Positions 19,077-27,265 of a stretch of 64,000 bases of DNA are shown here, in pieces. Location of the stretch: NCBI RefSeq assembly GCF_007954585.1, contig NZ_CP042382.1, positions 1,612,001 through 1,676,000 on the forward strand. The letters run 5' to 3'. The stretch's first letter is position 1. Each line of letters opens with the position of its first letter. The translations under genes were made by a program, and so were the position numbers. The stretch is from Pistricoccus aurantiacus (GTDB lineage Bacteria > Pseudomonadota > Gammaproteobacteria > Pseudomonadales > Halomonadaceae). Below the pieces are notes generated by a model. It did no database searches. It was not told where the DNA came from and saw only the letters and a program-made list of their open reading frames with translations.

Positions 19077-20175
19077 ATGCTGGAAATCAACCCGCTGACC
19101 CAACGCATCAAGGACCTGTCCCAGCGGACAGACGTCCTGAGGGGGTACCTTTGACTATGCCGAACGCAAGGATCGGCTAGAGGAGGTCACCCGCGAACTC
19201 GAGAATCCGGACATCTGGAACGACCCGGCCTACGCCCAGAAACTCGGCAAGGAGCGCTCGAGCCTGGAGCAGATCGTCGCCACCATCGACGAGCTGGACC
19301 AGGGGCTTTCCGACAACGCCGATCTGCTCGAGCTAGCGGCGGAGGAAGACGACGAGGCGACCGTCGCGGAGGTCGAGAAGGAGTTGGACGGTCTGGACCG
19401 GTCCCTGGAAAAACTCGAGTTCCGGCGCATGTTTTCCGGCGAGATGGACGAGAACAACGCCTATCTCGACATTCAGGCCGGCTCCGGCGGCACCGAGGCA
19501 CAGGACTGGGCCAACATGCTGCTACGCATGTATCTGCGCTGGGCGGAGCATCATGGCTTCAAGACGGATATCGTCGAACTCTCCGCCGGCGACGTGGCGG
19601 GCATCAAGTCCGCGACGATCCATATCCAGGGCGATCACGCCTTCGGCTGGCTGCGCACGGAGACCGGCGTGCATCGGCTGGTACGCAAGAGTCCCTTCGA
19701 TTCCGGCGGGCGCCGCCATACCTCCTTTGCCTCCGTGTTCCTTTCCCCGGAAATCGACGACAGCTTCGAGGTGGATATCAATCCGGCGGATCTGCGTACG
19801 GACACCTACCGCTCCAGCGGCGCCGGCGGCCAGCACGTCAACACCACGGATTCCGCAGTGCGCATCACCCACGAGCCCACCGGCATCGTGGTGGCCTGCC
19901 AGAGCCAGCGCAGCCAGCACGCCAACCGCGACTTCGCCATGAAGCAGCTCAAGGCGAGGCTCTACGAGCACGAAATGGAGAAGCGCAACGCCGCCAAGCA
20001 GCAGGCGGAGGACAGCAAGGCGGATATCGGCTGGGGCAGCCAGATCCGCTCCTACGTGCTCGACGACCAGCGCATCAAGGACCTGCGTACCGGGGTGCAG
20101 ACCAGCAACTGCGATCGAGTGCTGGATGGGGATCTGGATCAGTTTATCGAAGCCAGTTTGAAGCAAGGCCTGTAG
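19077..20175 (+). CDS. prfB: Peptide chain release factor 2, programmed +1 frameshift
   Basis: RF2 recognises UAA and UGA. The gene starts at ATG 19077 and reads 25 codons to CTT at 19149-19151, followed by in-frame TGA (19152-19154). A +1 slip over TGA C continues at 19153 and gives 365 residues, the E. coli length. The slip site is AGGGGG-TAC-CTT-TGA-C, with the internal Shine-Dalgarno-like AGGGGG three bases before CTT, as in the classic autoregulatory site. Downstream, SPF (codon recognition) is in [10 protein letters not shown] and GGQ (peptide release) in [15 protein letters not shown] long frame starting at 19384 is only the C-terminal part. Confidence 0.96.
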
Positions 20176-20214
20176 GCCACGGCTCTCCGCTCAAATTTCT
20201 AGACAGGTAGTGAC

Positions 20215-21723
20215 ATGGCCAACCAGGACCAGACCCAGCAGGACGAGAACCATCTGATCGCGGAGCGCCGCGCCAAGCTCGCCGCCAACCGTGAGCGAGC
20301 CGCCGGTCTCGGCAGGAGCGCCTTTCCCAACGACTTTCGCCGGGACAGCCTGGCGGCGGAGCTGCAGGCGGAACTCGGCGACAAGGAGAAGACCGAGCTG
20401 GAAGCGCTGGGTCGCCAGGCGGCGGTGGCCGGGCGCATCCTTAGAAAGCGCGGGCCCTTTATCGTCATCCAGGACGTGTCCGGGCAGATCCAGCTCTACT
20501 TGGACAAGAAGGGCCTGGCGCCGGAGGTGCTCGAGGAGGTCAAGGGCTGGGACATCGGCGATATCGTCGGCGCCCGGGGGCCGGTGCACAAGTCCGGCAA
20601 GGGCGATCTCTACGTGATGATGCAGGAGGCGCAGCTGCTCACCAAGAGCCTGCGTCCGCTGCCGGACAAGTTCCACGGCCTGACGGACATGGAAGCGCGC
20701 TATCGTCAGCGCTACGTGGACCTGATCATGAATCCCCAATCCCGCCGGGTCTTCGAGGTACGCGCCGGCATCATCTCGGCGATTCGTCGCTTCTTCGAGG
20801 CCCGCGGCTTCATGGAAGTGGAAACCCCGATGCTGCAACGCATTCCCGGCGGGGCCACCGCACGGCCCTTCGTCACTCATCACAACGCCCTGGGTATGGA
20901 CATGTATCTGCGGGTGGCGCCGGAGCTCTATCTCAAGCGCCTAGTGGTGGGTGGGTTCGAGCGGGTTTTCGAGATCAACCGCAACTTCAGGAACGAAGGC
21001 CTGTCCACCCGGCACAATCCCGAATTCACCATGCTCGAGTTCTACTGGGCCTACGCGGACTATCGCGACCTGCTGGACTTGACCGAGGAAATGCTGCGTC
21101 AGGTCGCCAGTGAGGTATTGGGTGACCTGGTTCTGACCTATCAAGGCACCGAGTACGACCTATCCCGCCCCTTCGCCCGGCTGACCCTGCGCCAGGCGAT
21201 TCTCGAGCATGGCGAGAATATTCAGGAAAGCGACCTGGATAGCCTCGAGTCAGCGCGCGCGCTATGCAAGCGCCTGAGCATTCCCGTCAAGGAGAGCTGG
21301 GGCCTGGGCAAGCTGCAGACGGAGATCTTCGAGGCAGTCGCCGAGCCCAGGCTCGATCAGCCGACCTTCATCACCGAATATCCCGCGGAAGTCAGTCCTC
21401 TGGCCCGGCGCAACGACGCCAATCCCTTCGTCACCGACCGCTTCGAGTTCTTCGTCGGCGGCCGGGAAATCGCCAACGGCTTCTCCGAGCTCAACGACGC
21501 GGAAGACCAGGTGGAGCGTTTCAGGGCCCAGGTGGCGGAAAAGGACGCCGGCGACCTGGAAGCCATGTACTTTGACGCGGACTATGTGCGCGCCCTGGAA
21601 TACGGCCTGCCGCCTACCGCCGGGGAAGGCATCGGCATCGATCGGCTGGTGATGCTGTTCACGGACAGCCCCTCGATCCGCGATGTGCTGCTTTTTCCGG
21701 CGATGCGTCCGGAAACAGAGTAG
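20215..21723 (+). CDS. lysS: Lysyl-tRNA synthetase, class II
   Basis: A 502-residue class II synthetase charging tRNA-Lys. The N-terminal OB-fold anticodon-binding domain spans about 60-160 ([20 protein letters not shown]). Motif 1 is in [16 protein letters not shown], motif 2 in [20 protein letters not shown] and motif 3 in [14 protein letters not shown]. It follows prfB by 39 bases on the same strand, the conserved prfB-lysS pair of gammaproteobacteria. Confidence 0.97.
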   Translation: MANQDQTQQDENHLIAERRAKLAANRERAAGLGRSAFPNDFRRDSLAAELQAELGDKEKTELEALGRQAAVAGRILRKRGPFIVIQDVSGQIQLYLDKKGLAPEVLEEVKGWDIGDIVGARGPVHKSGKGDLYVMMQEAQLLTKSLRPLPDKFHGLTDMEARYRQRYVDLIMNPQSRRVFEVRAGIISAIRRFFEARGFMEVETPMLQRIPGGATARPFVTHHNALGMDMYLRVAPELYLKRLVVGGFERVFEINRNFRNEGLSTRHNPEFTMLEFYWAYADYRDLLDLTEEMLRQVASEVLGDLVLTYQGTEYDLSRPFARLTLRQAILEHGENIQESDLDSLESARALCKRLSIPVKESWGLGKLQTEIFEAVAEPRLDQPTFITEYPAEVSPLARRNDANPFVTDRFEFFVGGREIANGFSELNDAEDQVERFRAQVAEKDAGDLEAMYFDADYVRALEYGLPPTAGEGIGIDRLVMLFTDSPSIRDVLLFPAMRPETE

Positions 21724-21836
21724 GCCGCGCGAGCAGCTCGAGAGGAAGCGGCGGAATAAATTGGTAAGAGTCGCGGTGAGTGACCATAATGATCGACGTT
21801 TCCAGGTCGCGAAACGTCCGTCGAGGAGAAAGTCCG

Positions 21837-22223
21837 ATGAAACTGCTCAACCGCTCCGCTCTGAGCGTCAAGCCCACCCAGGACTTCGTGGACTGGGTCA
21901 ACTCCCTGGCGCCCACCGTCGGCGACGATGATCTGACCCTCGACGACGTCAGCCGGGAAAGCACCGTCTATCTGATTCCCGAGATGGAGACCCAGGACGC
22001 CTTGGAAACCTTCGTGCGCGAGCGTTATCTGGATGTGCTCGAGTCGGAACTGCGCGCCTGGGAGGAAGACGAACTTCAGTGGCCGGAAAGCCTCGACTGG
22101 GGACTGTTCCAGCGCTTCCTGAGCGTCGAGCACAGCTACCTGGCCATCGACCTGGACAACGACACACCGCTGGAAATCGCCGAAGTCGACGATGCCCTGC
22201 TGCTGGACATGCAGCAGGACTGA
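21837..22223 (+). CDS. Small acidic conserved protein of unknown function
   Basis: A 128-residue protein starting MKLLNRSALSVKPTQDFVDW, with GAGGAGAAA before the ATG; an upstream in-frame ATG at 21780 lacks a ribosome site. It has no signal peptide or membrane segment, is rich in Asp and Glu and contains one aromatic-rich stretch (WPESLDWGLFQRFL). The overall look is of a small cytoplasmic protein kept in halomonads and pseudomonads, but I cannot assign a role. It follows lysS on the same strand after 113 bases. Confidence 0.75.
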   Translation: MKLLNRSALSVKPTQDFVDWVNSLAPTVGDDDLTLDDVSRESTVYLIPEMETQDALETFVRERYLDVLESELRAWEEDELQWPESLDWGLFQRFLSVEHSYLAIDLDNDTPLEIAEVDDALLLDMQQD

Positions 22224-22298
22224 CTCGGGATAGAGGCTGGCTCAGGTGCCGGATAATTAATCCGCCAGCGCTACCTCGAAAGAGGCTATTTCAAAAAG

Positions 22299-22655
22299 CT
22301 ATTTCGAAAGACGTCTGGCGTTGGCGGTAGTGCGCTTGTGCAGCGGCTTCAGGGTGCGTTGACCCGTGGTCCACCAAGGCGTCATTCGGCCGCCGCCGAG
22401 CATGTTCATCCAGGCCTTCTGCATCTGAGTGCCGACTTCCCAACTTGCCGCGAGTTTCTCCATCACCATGCGTTGATTTTCCAGCATCATCTTCGGGTCG
22501 AAGGGCGACTGGGTTTGCCACAGGTCCGTGCGTGCGTTGATTGTCGAAAATGCCGTGGCCCACATTTCCAGGGCCATGGTGCTCAGTTTCCAGACATCGA
22601 ACATGGCGTTAGGCGACATGGGAACCATGGTGGACATACGGATTTGCTTACGCAT
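22299..22655 (-). CDS. Met/Trp-rich small protein, possibly phasin-like
   Basis: A 118-residue protein starting MRKQIRMSTMVPM; GGAGAG lies 5 bases before this ATG, while the longer frame to 22736 has no support. It is predicted largely helical, has no cysteine, unusually many methionines and tryptophans (NAMFDVWKLSTMALEMWATA), and ends in a basic tail (KPLHKRTTANARRLSK). The pattern recalls phasins and other polyhydroxyalkanoate granule proteins, but no motif proves it and no PHA gene is nearby. It converges with the acidic protein gene. Confidence 0.6.
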   Translation of the reverse strand: MRKQIRMSTMVPMSPNAMFDVWKLSTMALEMWATAFSTINARTDLWQTQSPFDPKMMLENQRMVMEKLAASWEVGTQMQKAWMNMLGGGRMTPWWTTGQRTLKPLHKRTTANARRLSK

Positions 22656-22877
22656 TCTGCTCTCCATGAGCGTTGCCGAACCGCGAGATGCGAATCGAGT
22701 ACCCCCAGTCTTACGCCGCTCCGTGCTGCAGTGCAATAACCCAAGTGATCAGTTCTGAAAAATTACGTTGTCCGTCGGGCCTGGCTTCTCGAAGACACCT
22801 CGCCAAGCCTGTCGACGAGCGTTAGGCTAGGGTATGGCATGGCTTCTCAGGATAAATCCCTACAGGAGGTAGTTATC

Positions 22878-23438
22878 ATGGCGCTTCGCCCCCGTAATCC
22901 ATTGCTGGACCATCTAGCCGGACACTGGAAGGAACTGCTGGTCGTCGGTGTCGTCTTTGCCCTGCTCGGCGCCTTGGGGCTCGGCGCGGTCGGCCTGTTC
23001 ACCCTGGCCGGGGTGATGTGGTTCGGCATCATGATGCTGCTGGCGGGCTTGATACAGATTCTTCAGGCCTTTCGTAGTTCAGGCTTGACCCGCAGCCTGG
23101 TCTTTCTGGCGATGGGGCTGATCTATGCGCTACTGGGGCTTTACGCCATTCTCAACCCCGCCGGCGCGTCCTCGGCGCTGACGCTGGTCATCGCCATCTT
23201 CATCGGCCTGGTGGCGGTGCTGCGACTGCTGCTCGCCTGGCAGCTCCGTGGCGCCGCCAATACCCTGTGGCCCATGCTGACCGGATTCGTGGGACTGCTG
23301 CTGGCCTGGATGATCTTCGCCCAGTGGCCTCAGTCCGGAGAGTGGGTGATCGGCCTGTTTCTCGCCATCGAGCTGCTGATGAACGGCATCATGCTGATTC
23401 TGCTGGCCTTTGCCGCCAAGGACAGGGAGATTCGGTAG
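22878..23438 (+). CDS. HdeD-like DUF308 inner-membrane protein
   Basis: A 186-residue protein with six predicted membrane helices arranged as repeated pairs (LLVVGVVFALLGALGLGAVG; MWFGIMMLLAGLIQILQAF; LTRSLVFLAMGLIYALLGLY and so on), typical of the DUF308/HdeD family. E. coli HdeD is tied to acid resistance, but the molecular role is unknown. AGGAGG lies 8 bases before the ATG at 22878; an upstream ATG at 22839 would add a non-membrane leader. It is a single gene between two unrelated neighbours. Confidence 0.82.
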   Translation: MALRPRNPLLDHLAGHWKELLVVGVVFALLGALGLGAVGLFTLAGVMWFGIMMLLAGLIQILQAFRSSGLTRSLVFLAMGLIYALLGLYAILNPAGASSALTLVIAIFIGLVAVLRLLLAWQLRGAANTLWPMLTGFVGLLLAWMIFAQWPQSGEWVIGLFLAIELLMNGIMLILLAFAAKDREIR

Positions 23439-23462
23439 CGGAGGTCATGCATGAAGTCGCTG

Positions 23463-23492
23463 GCAGGAGCCGTGCTTCAGCACGACGCTGCC
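23463..23492. repeat. REP-like nested hairpin beside tRNA-Thr
   Basis: Starts GCAGGAGCCGTGCTTCAG. Outer arms GGCAG (23462-23466) and CTGCC (23488-23492) enclose a perfect inner hairpin CGTGCT-TC-AGCACG (23471-23484). The head-stem-tail layout is like repetitive extragenic palindromes. It lies directly after the 3' end of the tRNA, so it could also act in termination, but no U run follows. Confidence 0.4.
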
Positions 23493-23568
23493 TGGTGCCG
23501 GTGATAGGAGTCGAACCTACGACCTTCGCATTACGAATGCGCTGCTCTACCAACTGAGCTACACCGGC
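23493..23568 (-). tRNA. tRNA-Thr (anticodon CGT)
   Basis: A 76-base cloverleaf with encoded CCA. The acceptor GCCGGTG pairs with CACCGGC, the D arm is GCTC-AGTTGGTA-GAGC, the anticodon loop TTCGTAA places CGT at 34-36, and the T loop is TTCGACT. The body matches E. coli thrW closely, with the acceptor stem differing. It reads the codon ACG. Confidence 0.96.
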
Positions 23569-23683
23569 AGGAGGAGAGGGCTCAGATGATAATGATAAAT
23601 GCCGGTGCCTTCTACCCCCGGCTACAGGTCGGGCGGGGGAATCGGTTACCATGCATGCCCTTATGTATCTTGGAGAAATCCTG

Positions 23684-24148
23684 ATGATGAATTTCCGTCG
23701 CGTGGCGGTGTTTGCCTTTCTACTGTCGATGCTGGCCGGTTGCGCCGGTACGCCGTCTCAGCAATCGGACAACGATGGGGGCGAGGTGACGACCAAACCG
23801 GACGTGACCCTGACCAATACCTACTGGAAGCTGATGAGCCTGGCGGGCGAGCAGGTCACGGTAGGGGAGGGGCAGCGCGAGCCCAGCATCCTGCTGCGTC
23901 GGGACAATCAGTGGGTCTCGGGGTATTCCGGATGTAACGTTCTCAAGGGCAACTACCAGCAGGACGAGCAGCAGCTCAGTTTCGAGCAGATGGCCACCAC
24001 CATGATGGCTTGCCCGGATATGGAAACCGAGCGCACCTTCCTGGATGCGCTCAACGCCACCGCTAGCTGGAAAGTTCAGGGCGAGCGGCTGGAGCTGTTC
24101 GATGCCAGCGGCAGGCGGCTGGCGACCTTTGGGGCACGCTACTTCTGA
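23684..24148 (+). CDS. META-domain (HslJ-like) lipoprotein
   Basis: A 154-residue protein with a lipoprotein signal (MMNFRRVAVFAFLLSMLAGC; lipobox LAGC) followed by a META domain: NTYWKLMSLAGEQV, then VSGYSGCNVLKGNYQQDEQ and MATTMMACPDMETERTFLDAL. The two domain cysteines (SGC and MAC) are the pair usual in this family. HslJ-type proteins are linked to heat or novobiocin tolerance; the actual activity is unknown. GGAG lies 8 bases before the ATG at 23684; an earlier in-frame ATG at 23651 would spoil the signal peptide. Confidence 0.85.
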   Translation: MMNFRRVAVFAFLLSMLAGCAGTPSQQSDNDGGEVTTKPDVTLTNTYWKLMSLAGEQVTVGEGQREPSILLRRDNQWVSGYSGCNVLKGNYQQDEQQLSFEQMATTMMACPDMETERTFLDALNATASWKVQGERLELFDASGRRLATFGARYF

Positions 24149-24166
24149 CGGATTGCACAGGCACGT

Positions 24167-25000
24167 TTAGCGCCTGGGTTCGCGCATTCGAATCAGTCCT
24201 TCCTGGGCCGTCGAGGCGATCAGGCGGCCCTGGCGGTCGTAGATACTGCCCCGGGCAAAGCCGCGAGCGCCGCCGGCCCAGGGGCTGTCCAGATCGTAGA
24301 GCAGCCAGTCGTTGACCTGCGGATGCTGATGAAACCATATCGCATGATCCAGGCTGGCGATCTGCAGCCGCGGATTGGTGAAGTTCACGCCATGGGCGAT
24401 CAGGGAAGTGGCCAGCAGGTTGAAGTCGGAGCTGTAGGCCAGCAGGTAGCGGTTGAGATTTTCGTCCGCCGAGAGCTCGCCCTTCAGGCGGAACCAGATG
24501 CGCTGGCGCGGCGGCAGCTCCCGGCCGTTGCCCGGATCATCGAGGTGATACAGCAGTTCGACGGGATGGCCCTTGAATCGCTGTACCTTGGCGCCGGCGG
24601 CGACCAGGTCCTCCGGGTTCTCGAGCCCGGGCATGGCGAGCTGGTGGGCCAGGCCTTCTTCCTCACCATGAAAGGAGGCGCTGCAGAAGAAGATCGTTCT
24701 GCCATGCTGAATGGCGCTGACCCGCCGGGTGGTGAAGCTGCCGCCGTCCCGCACCGGGTCCACCTGATAGATGACCGGCTGCTTGGCATCCCCGGGGTGC
24801 AGGAAGTAGCCGTGCAGGGAATGGGCGCGACGCGAGCTGTCGAGGGTCTGAGTGGCGGCGGAAAGCGCCTGGCCGAGCACCTGGCCACCGTAGAGCTGGG
24901 GAAAGCCGAGGTCCTGGCTACGGCCGCGAAACAGATATTCTTCCAGGCGTTCCAGCCCCAGCAGGGCGACCAGATTGTCGAGTGCTTCTTGTGCCATCAT
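24167..25000 (-). CDS. tesB: Acyl-CoA thioesterase II (TesB)
   Basis: A 277-residue double-hotdog thioesterase hydrolysing acyl-CoA to free acid and CoA. The N-terminal hotdog has YLFRGRSQDLGFPQLYGGQV and ALSAATQTL. The middle has SLHGYFLHPGDAKQPVIYQV, a TesB hallmark, followed by RDGGSFTTRRVSAIQHG. The C-terminal hotdog has ASLDHAIWFH, containing the catalytic Asp. It converges with the META lipoprotein and is divergent from tadA. The start is uncertain by one codon (two adjacent ATGs). Confidence 0.93.
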   Translation of the reverse strand: MMAQEALDNLVALLGLERLEEYLFRGRSQDLGFPQLYGGQVLGQALSAATQTLDSSRRAHSLHGYFLHPGDAKQPVIYQVDPVRDGGSFTTRRVSAIQHGRTIFFCSASFHGEEEGLAHQLAMPGLENPEDLVAAGAKVQRFKGHPVELLYHLDDPGNGRELPPRQRIWFRLKGELSADENLNRYLLAYSSDFNLLATSLIAHGVNFTNPRLQIASLDHAIWFHQHPQVNDWLLYDLDSPWAGGARGFARGSIYDRQGRLIASTAQEGLIRMREPRR

Positions 25001-25090
25001 TGAATCCCGGACTTGTCGATAAAAGGTTATCTCGCCAGACCATGATCATACGCGCGTTTCATTTTTTCCGCACAGCCGGTGAACGCCGCC

Positions 25091-25624
25091 ATGCGTAGCG
25101 ACGGCTATTACATGCACCGGGCGCTGGATCAGGCCCGTCTGGCGAGCGCCGCCGCGGAAGTGCCCATCGGCGCGGTAGTGGTGAACCCGGCGGGAGAGAT
25201 CATCGGTGCGGCGCACAATGCGCCGATCTCCCGCCACGATCCCAGCGGCCACGCGGAAATTCTCGCCCTGCGCGCCGCCGCGGCGCATCTCGCCAATTAT
25301 CGACTGAGCGGCTGCACCCTCTTCGTCACCCTGGAGCCTTGCCTGATGTGCACCGGCGCCATCATCCACGCCCGCATCGCGCGGCTGGTCTATGGCGCCC
25401 CGGAGCCAGCCACGGGCATGGCGGAATCCCGGGCCAACCTGTTCGCTCAGCCCTGGTTCAATCATCAGGTGGAAGTCGAGGGCGGAATACTGGCGGGACA
25501 GTCCCAGCGGCTGCTGCGGGATTTCTTCGTCGAGCGTCGCCGGCAGGGCAACCGGGACACCGATTCCACTCCTTATAATACCGGTTCCGCGCCTTATAAC
25601 ACCGGTTCCACCACATCGAAATGA
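25091..25624 (+). CDS. tadA: tRNA-specific adenosine deaminase TadA
   Basis: It deaminates the wobble adenosine 34 of tRNA-Arg(ACG) to inosine. The zinc site and proton shuttle lie in [10 protein letters not shown] and [10 protein letters not shown] (HAE and PCxxC). ATG 25091 gives 177 residues; a GTG at 25079 is an alternative. Gene order tadA-mltF-purL matches E. coli and relatives. The C-terminal tail is odd: two 7-residue repeats ([14 protein letters not shown]) encoded by a 21-bp duplication of the opposite-strand mltF end. The gene overlaps mltF tail to tail by 31 bases. Confidence 0.93.
   Translation: MRSDGYYMHRALDQARLASAAAEVPIGAVVVNPAGEIIGAAHNAPISRHDPSGHAEILALRAAAAHLANYRLSGCTLFVTLEPCLMCTGAIIHARIARLVYGAPEPATGMAESRANLFAQPWFNHQVEVEGGILAGQSQRLLRDFFVERRRQGNRDTDSTPYNTGSAPYNTGSTTSK
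25571..25612. repeat. Two tandem 21-bp repeats at the tadA/mltF overlap
   Basis: Copies at 25571-25591 and 25592-25612 agree at 18 of 21 positions. Read on the minus strand, each contains Glu-Pro-Val-Leu-stop codons: the second is the real end of mltF and the first is a spare copy beyond it. On the plus strand they lengthen the TadA tail. Confidence 0.85.
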
Positions 25625-27069
25625 CCGTCTTCCGGCAGATTGTCGGAAATTTCCACGGGGCGATCCTCCAACTGATAGTACTGGCGCTGGCTGCGTTCCA
25701 GATAGTCGAGAATCTCGTAGTAGCGGCGGATGTTGCGCACGTAGATGACCGGCTCGCCGCCTCGCGCGTAGCCGTGGCGGGTCTGTTCGTACCACTGGCG
25801 TTTCTGCAGCAGCGGCAGGGCTTCGCGAACGTTCGTCCAGCGGTCCGGGTTCTTGCCGCGCTGCCTGGCCAGGCGCCGGGCGTCGTACAGATGGCCCAGG
25901 CCCACGTTGTAGGCGGCCAGGGCCATCCACAGGCGGTCGTCGCCGGTAATGCTCTCGGGCAGCCGGTCCAGGATCCCGCGCAGATAGCGCGCGCCGCCGT
26001 CGATGCTCTGGGCCGCGTCGAGACGATTGGTGACGCCGACTTCCTTGGCGGTAGGGTTGGTCAGCATCATCAGTCCGCGCACCCCGGTAGGGGAGGTCGC
26101 CGTGGGGTTCCAGTGAGACTCCTGATAGCCCACCGCCGCCAGCAGCTTCCAGTCGAAACCGGTATCCCGGGCCGCCTGACGAAACAGGTCCGCGTAATCC
26201 TCGAGCCTGGCGTTGGCCTGCTGGATGAAGGTGCGGGCCCCCACGTATTCCAGGTAGTCGTCGTGACCGAAATAACGCTCGAACAGGGCGTCGAGAACGC
26301 CGTCGCGACGCATTTCATCCAGAAATCGATTGGCTTCCCGCTGCAGGCCGATGCCTTGTCCGGCATCGAACACCCAGGCCATGCTGAGCGGTTCGCCGAG
26401 GGGAAAGCCATCCTCGACCCCGGGGAAGAACAGGCGATTGAGCTTGAACTGATGCCGGTAGACCACCGCCGCATCCAGCCGTCCGTCCTCCACCCGCTGC
26501 AGGAGATCCGCCACCTCCAGTTCCGCCGCCTCGCGCCAGCCCAGCGCCGGCCAGTCCTGCTGCAGCTGTCGCAACAGCTCCCCGATGCCGGAATCGTGAA
26601 TGATCCCCAGCTTCTTGCCGATCAGATCCTCGATCTCGCGCACCGGGGGAAGCCCCCGGCGATAGATCACCAGCGGCTGCAGGTTGAGGATCGGCTGGCT
26701 GTAGTGGATATCTTCCTGGGCCGTCTGCAGGGGCAGGGCGGCGGCGCCGATGTCGCCCTTGCCGGATGTGACCGCCCGCACCACGGCGGCGATGTTGTCC
26801 TCCACTTCCACTGCCAGGCTGACCCCCAGATAATCCGCGAAGCGGCGCATCAGCTCGTAATCGAAACCCGAGGGGCCGTTGCGCCCCTGATAATAAATGG
26901 TCGGGGCGTTACGGGTCACCATGGTCAGGAAATCACGGGACGCGATCCTCTCGAGCTGAGGATTGCGATAAGCCTGCTGCCAGTAAGGCACTAGGGTCAA
27001 CGCGACGACGCTACCCAGCAGCAGGTACCAGCGGGCATGACGGCGCAGATGGGCGAAGAGTCTGTACAT
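25594..27069 (-). CDS. mltF: Membrane-bound lytic murein transglycosylase F
   Basis: An approximately 491-residue enzyme cleaving peptidoglycan glycan strands to 1,6-anhydromuropeptides. The start at 27069 ([20 protein letters not shown]) gives one N-terminal signal/anchor helix. A periplasmic solute-binding-like regulatory domain spans about 45-270 ([20 protein letters not shown]). The lytic domain follows with the catalytic Glu in [20 protein letters not shown], then [15 protein letters not shown] and [12 protein letters not shown]. It is divergent from purL, with a 196-base gap between the starts. Confidence 0.93.
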   Translation of the reverse strand: MYRLFAHLRRHARWYLLLGSVVALTLVPYWQQAYRNPQLERIASRDFLTMVTRNAPTIYYQGRNGPSGFDYELMRRFADYLGVSLAVEVEDNIAAVVRAVTSGKGDIGAAALPLQTAQEDIHYSQPILNLQPLVIYRRGLPPVREIEDLIGKKLGIIHDSGIGELLRQLQQDWPALGWREAAELEVADLLQRVEDGRLDAAVVYRHQFKLNRLFFPGVEDGFPLGEPLSMAWVFDAGQGIGLQREANRFLDEMRRDGVLDALFERYFGHDDYLEYVGARTFIQQANARLEDYADLFRQAARDTGFDWKLLAAVGYQESHWNPTATSPTGVRGLMMLTNPTAKEVGVTNRLDAAQSIDGGARYLRGILDRLPESITGDDRLWMALAAYNVGLGHLYDARRLARQRGKNPDRWTNVREALPLLQKRQWYEQTRHGYARGGEPVIYVRNIRRYYEILDYLERSQRQYYQLEDRPVEISDNLPEDGHFDVVEPVL

Positions 27070-27265
27070 GGCGGCACGAGTGGCTGGCAGGATTGTCACG
27101 ATAGCGAGCGAGCCGCCGGCTGTCACCAACGCAATTTCGCTTGCCCCCGGCTTTCCAGTATCATTGGTGGCCCTTTGCCGATGCCCGCGGCGAGCCCTTT
27201 CACGACCTGTCGTCCACGACTCGCCGCGCGGCCAACACCTTTCGTTCTTCAGAGGCTGGATCGAT

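Noticed and set aside
22338..22739. 133-codon plus-strand frame opposite the Met/Trp-rich gene
   Set aside because: The minus-strand frame has a proper ribosome site and convergent placement; this one has neither.
23493..23568. tRNA-Thr as an integration site for a genomic island
   Set aside because: No integrase gene and no repeat of the tRNA 3' end was seen in the window.
27129..27144. Possible PurR box upstream of purL
   Set aside because: Only the first six bases fit the consensus, and PurR control is mainly known from enterics and vibrios.
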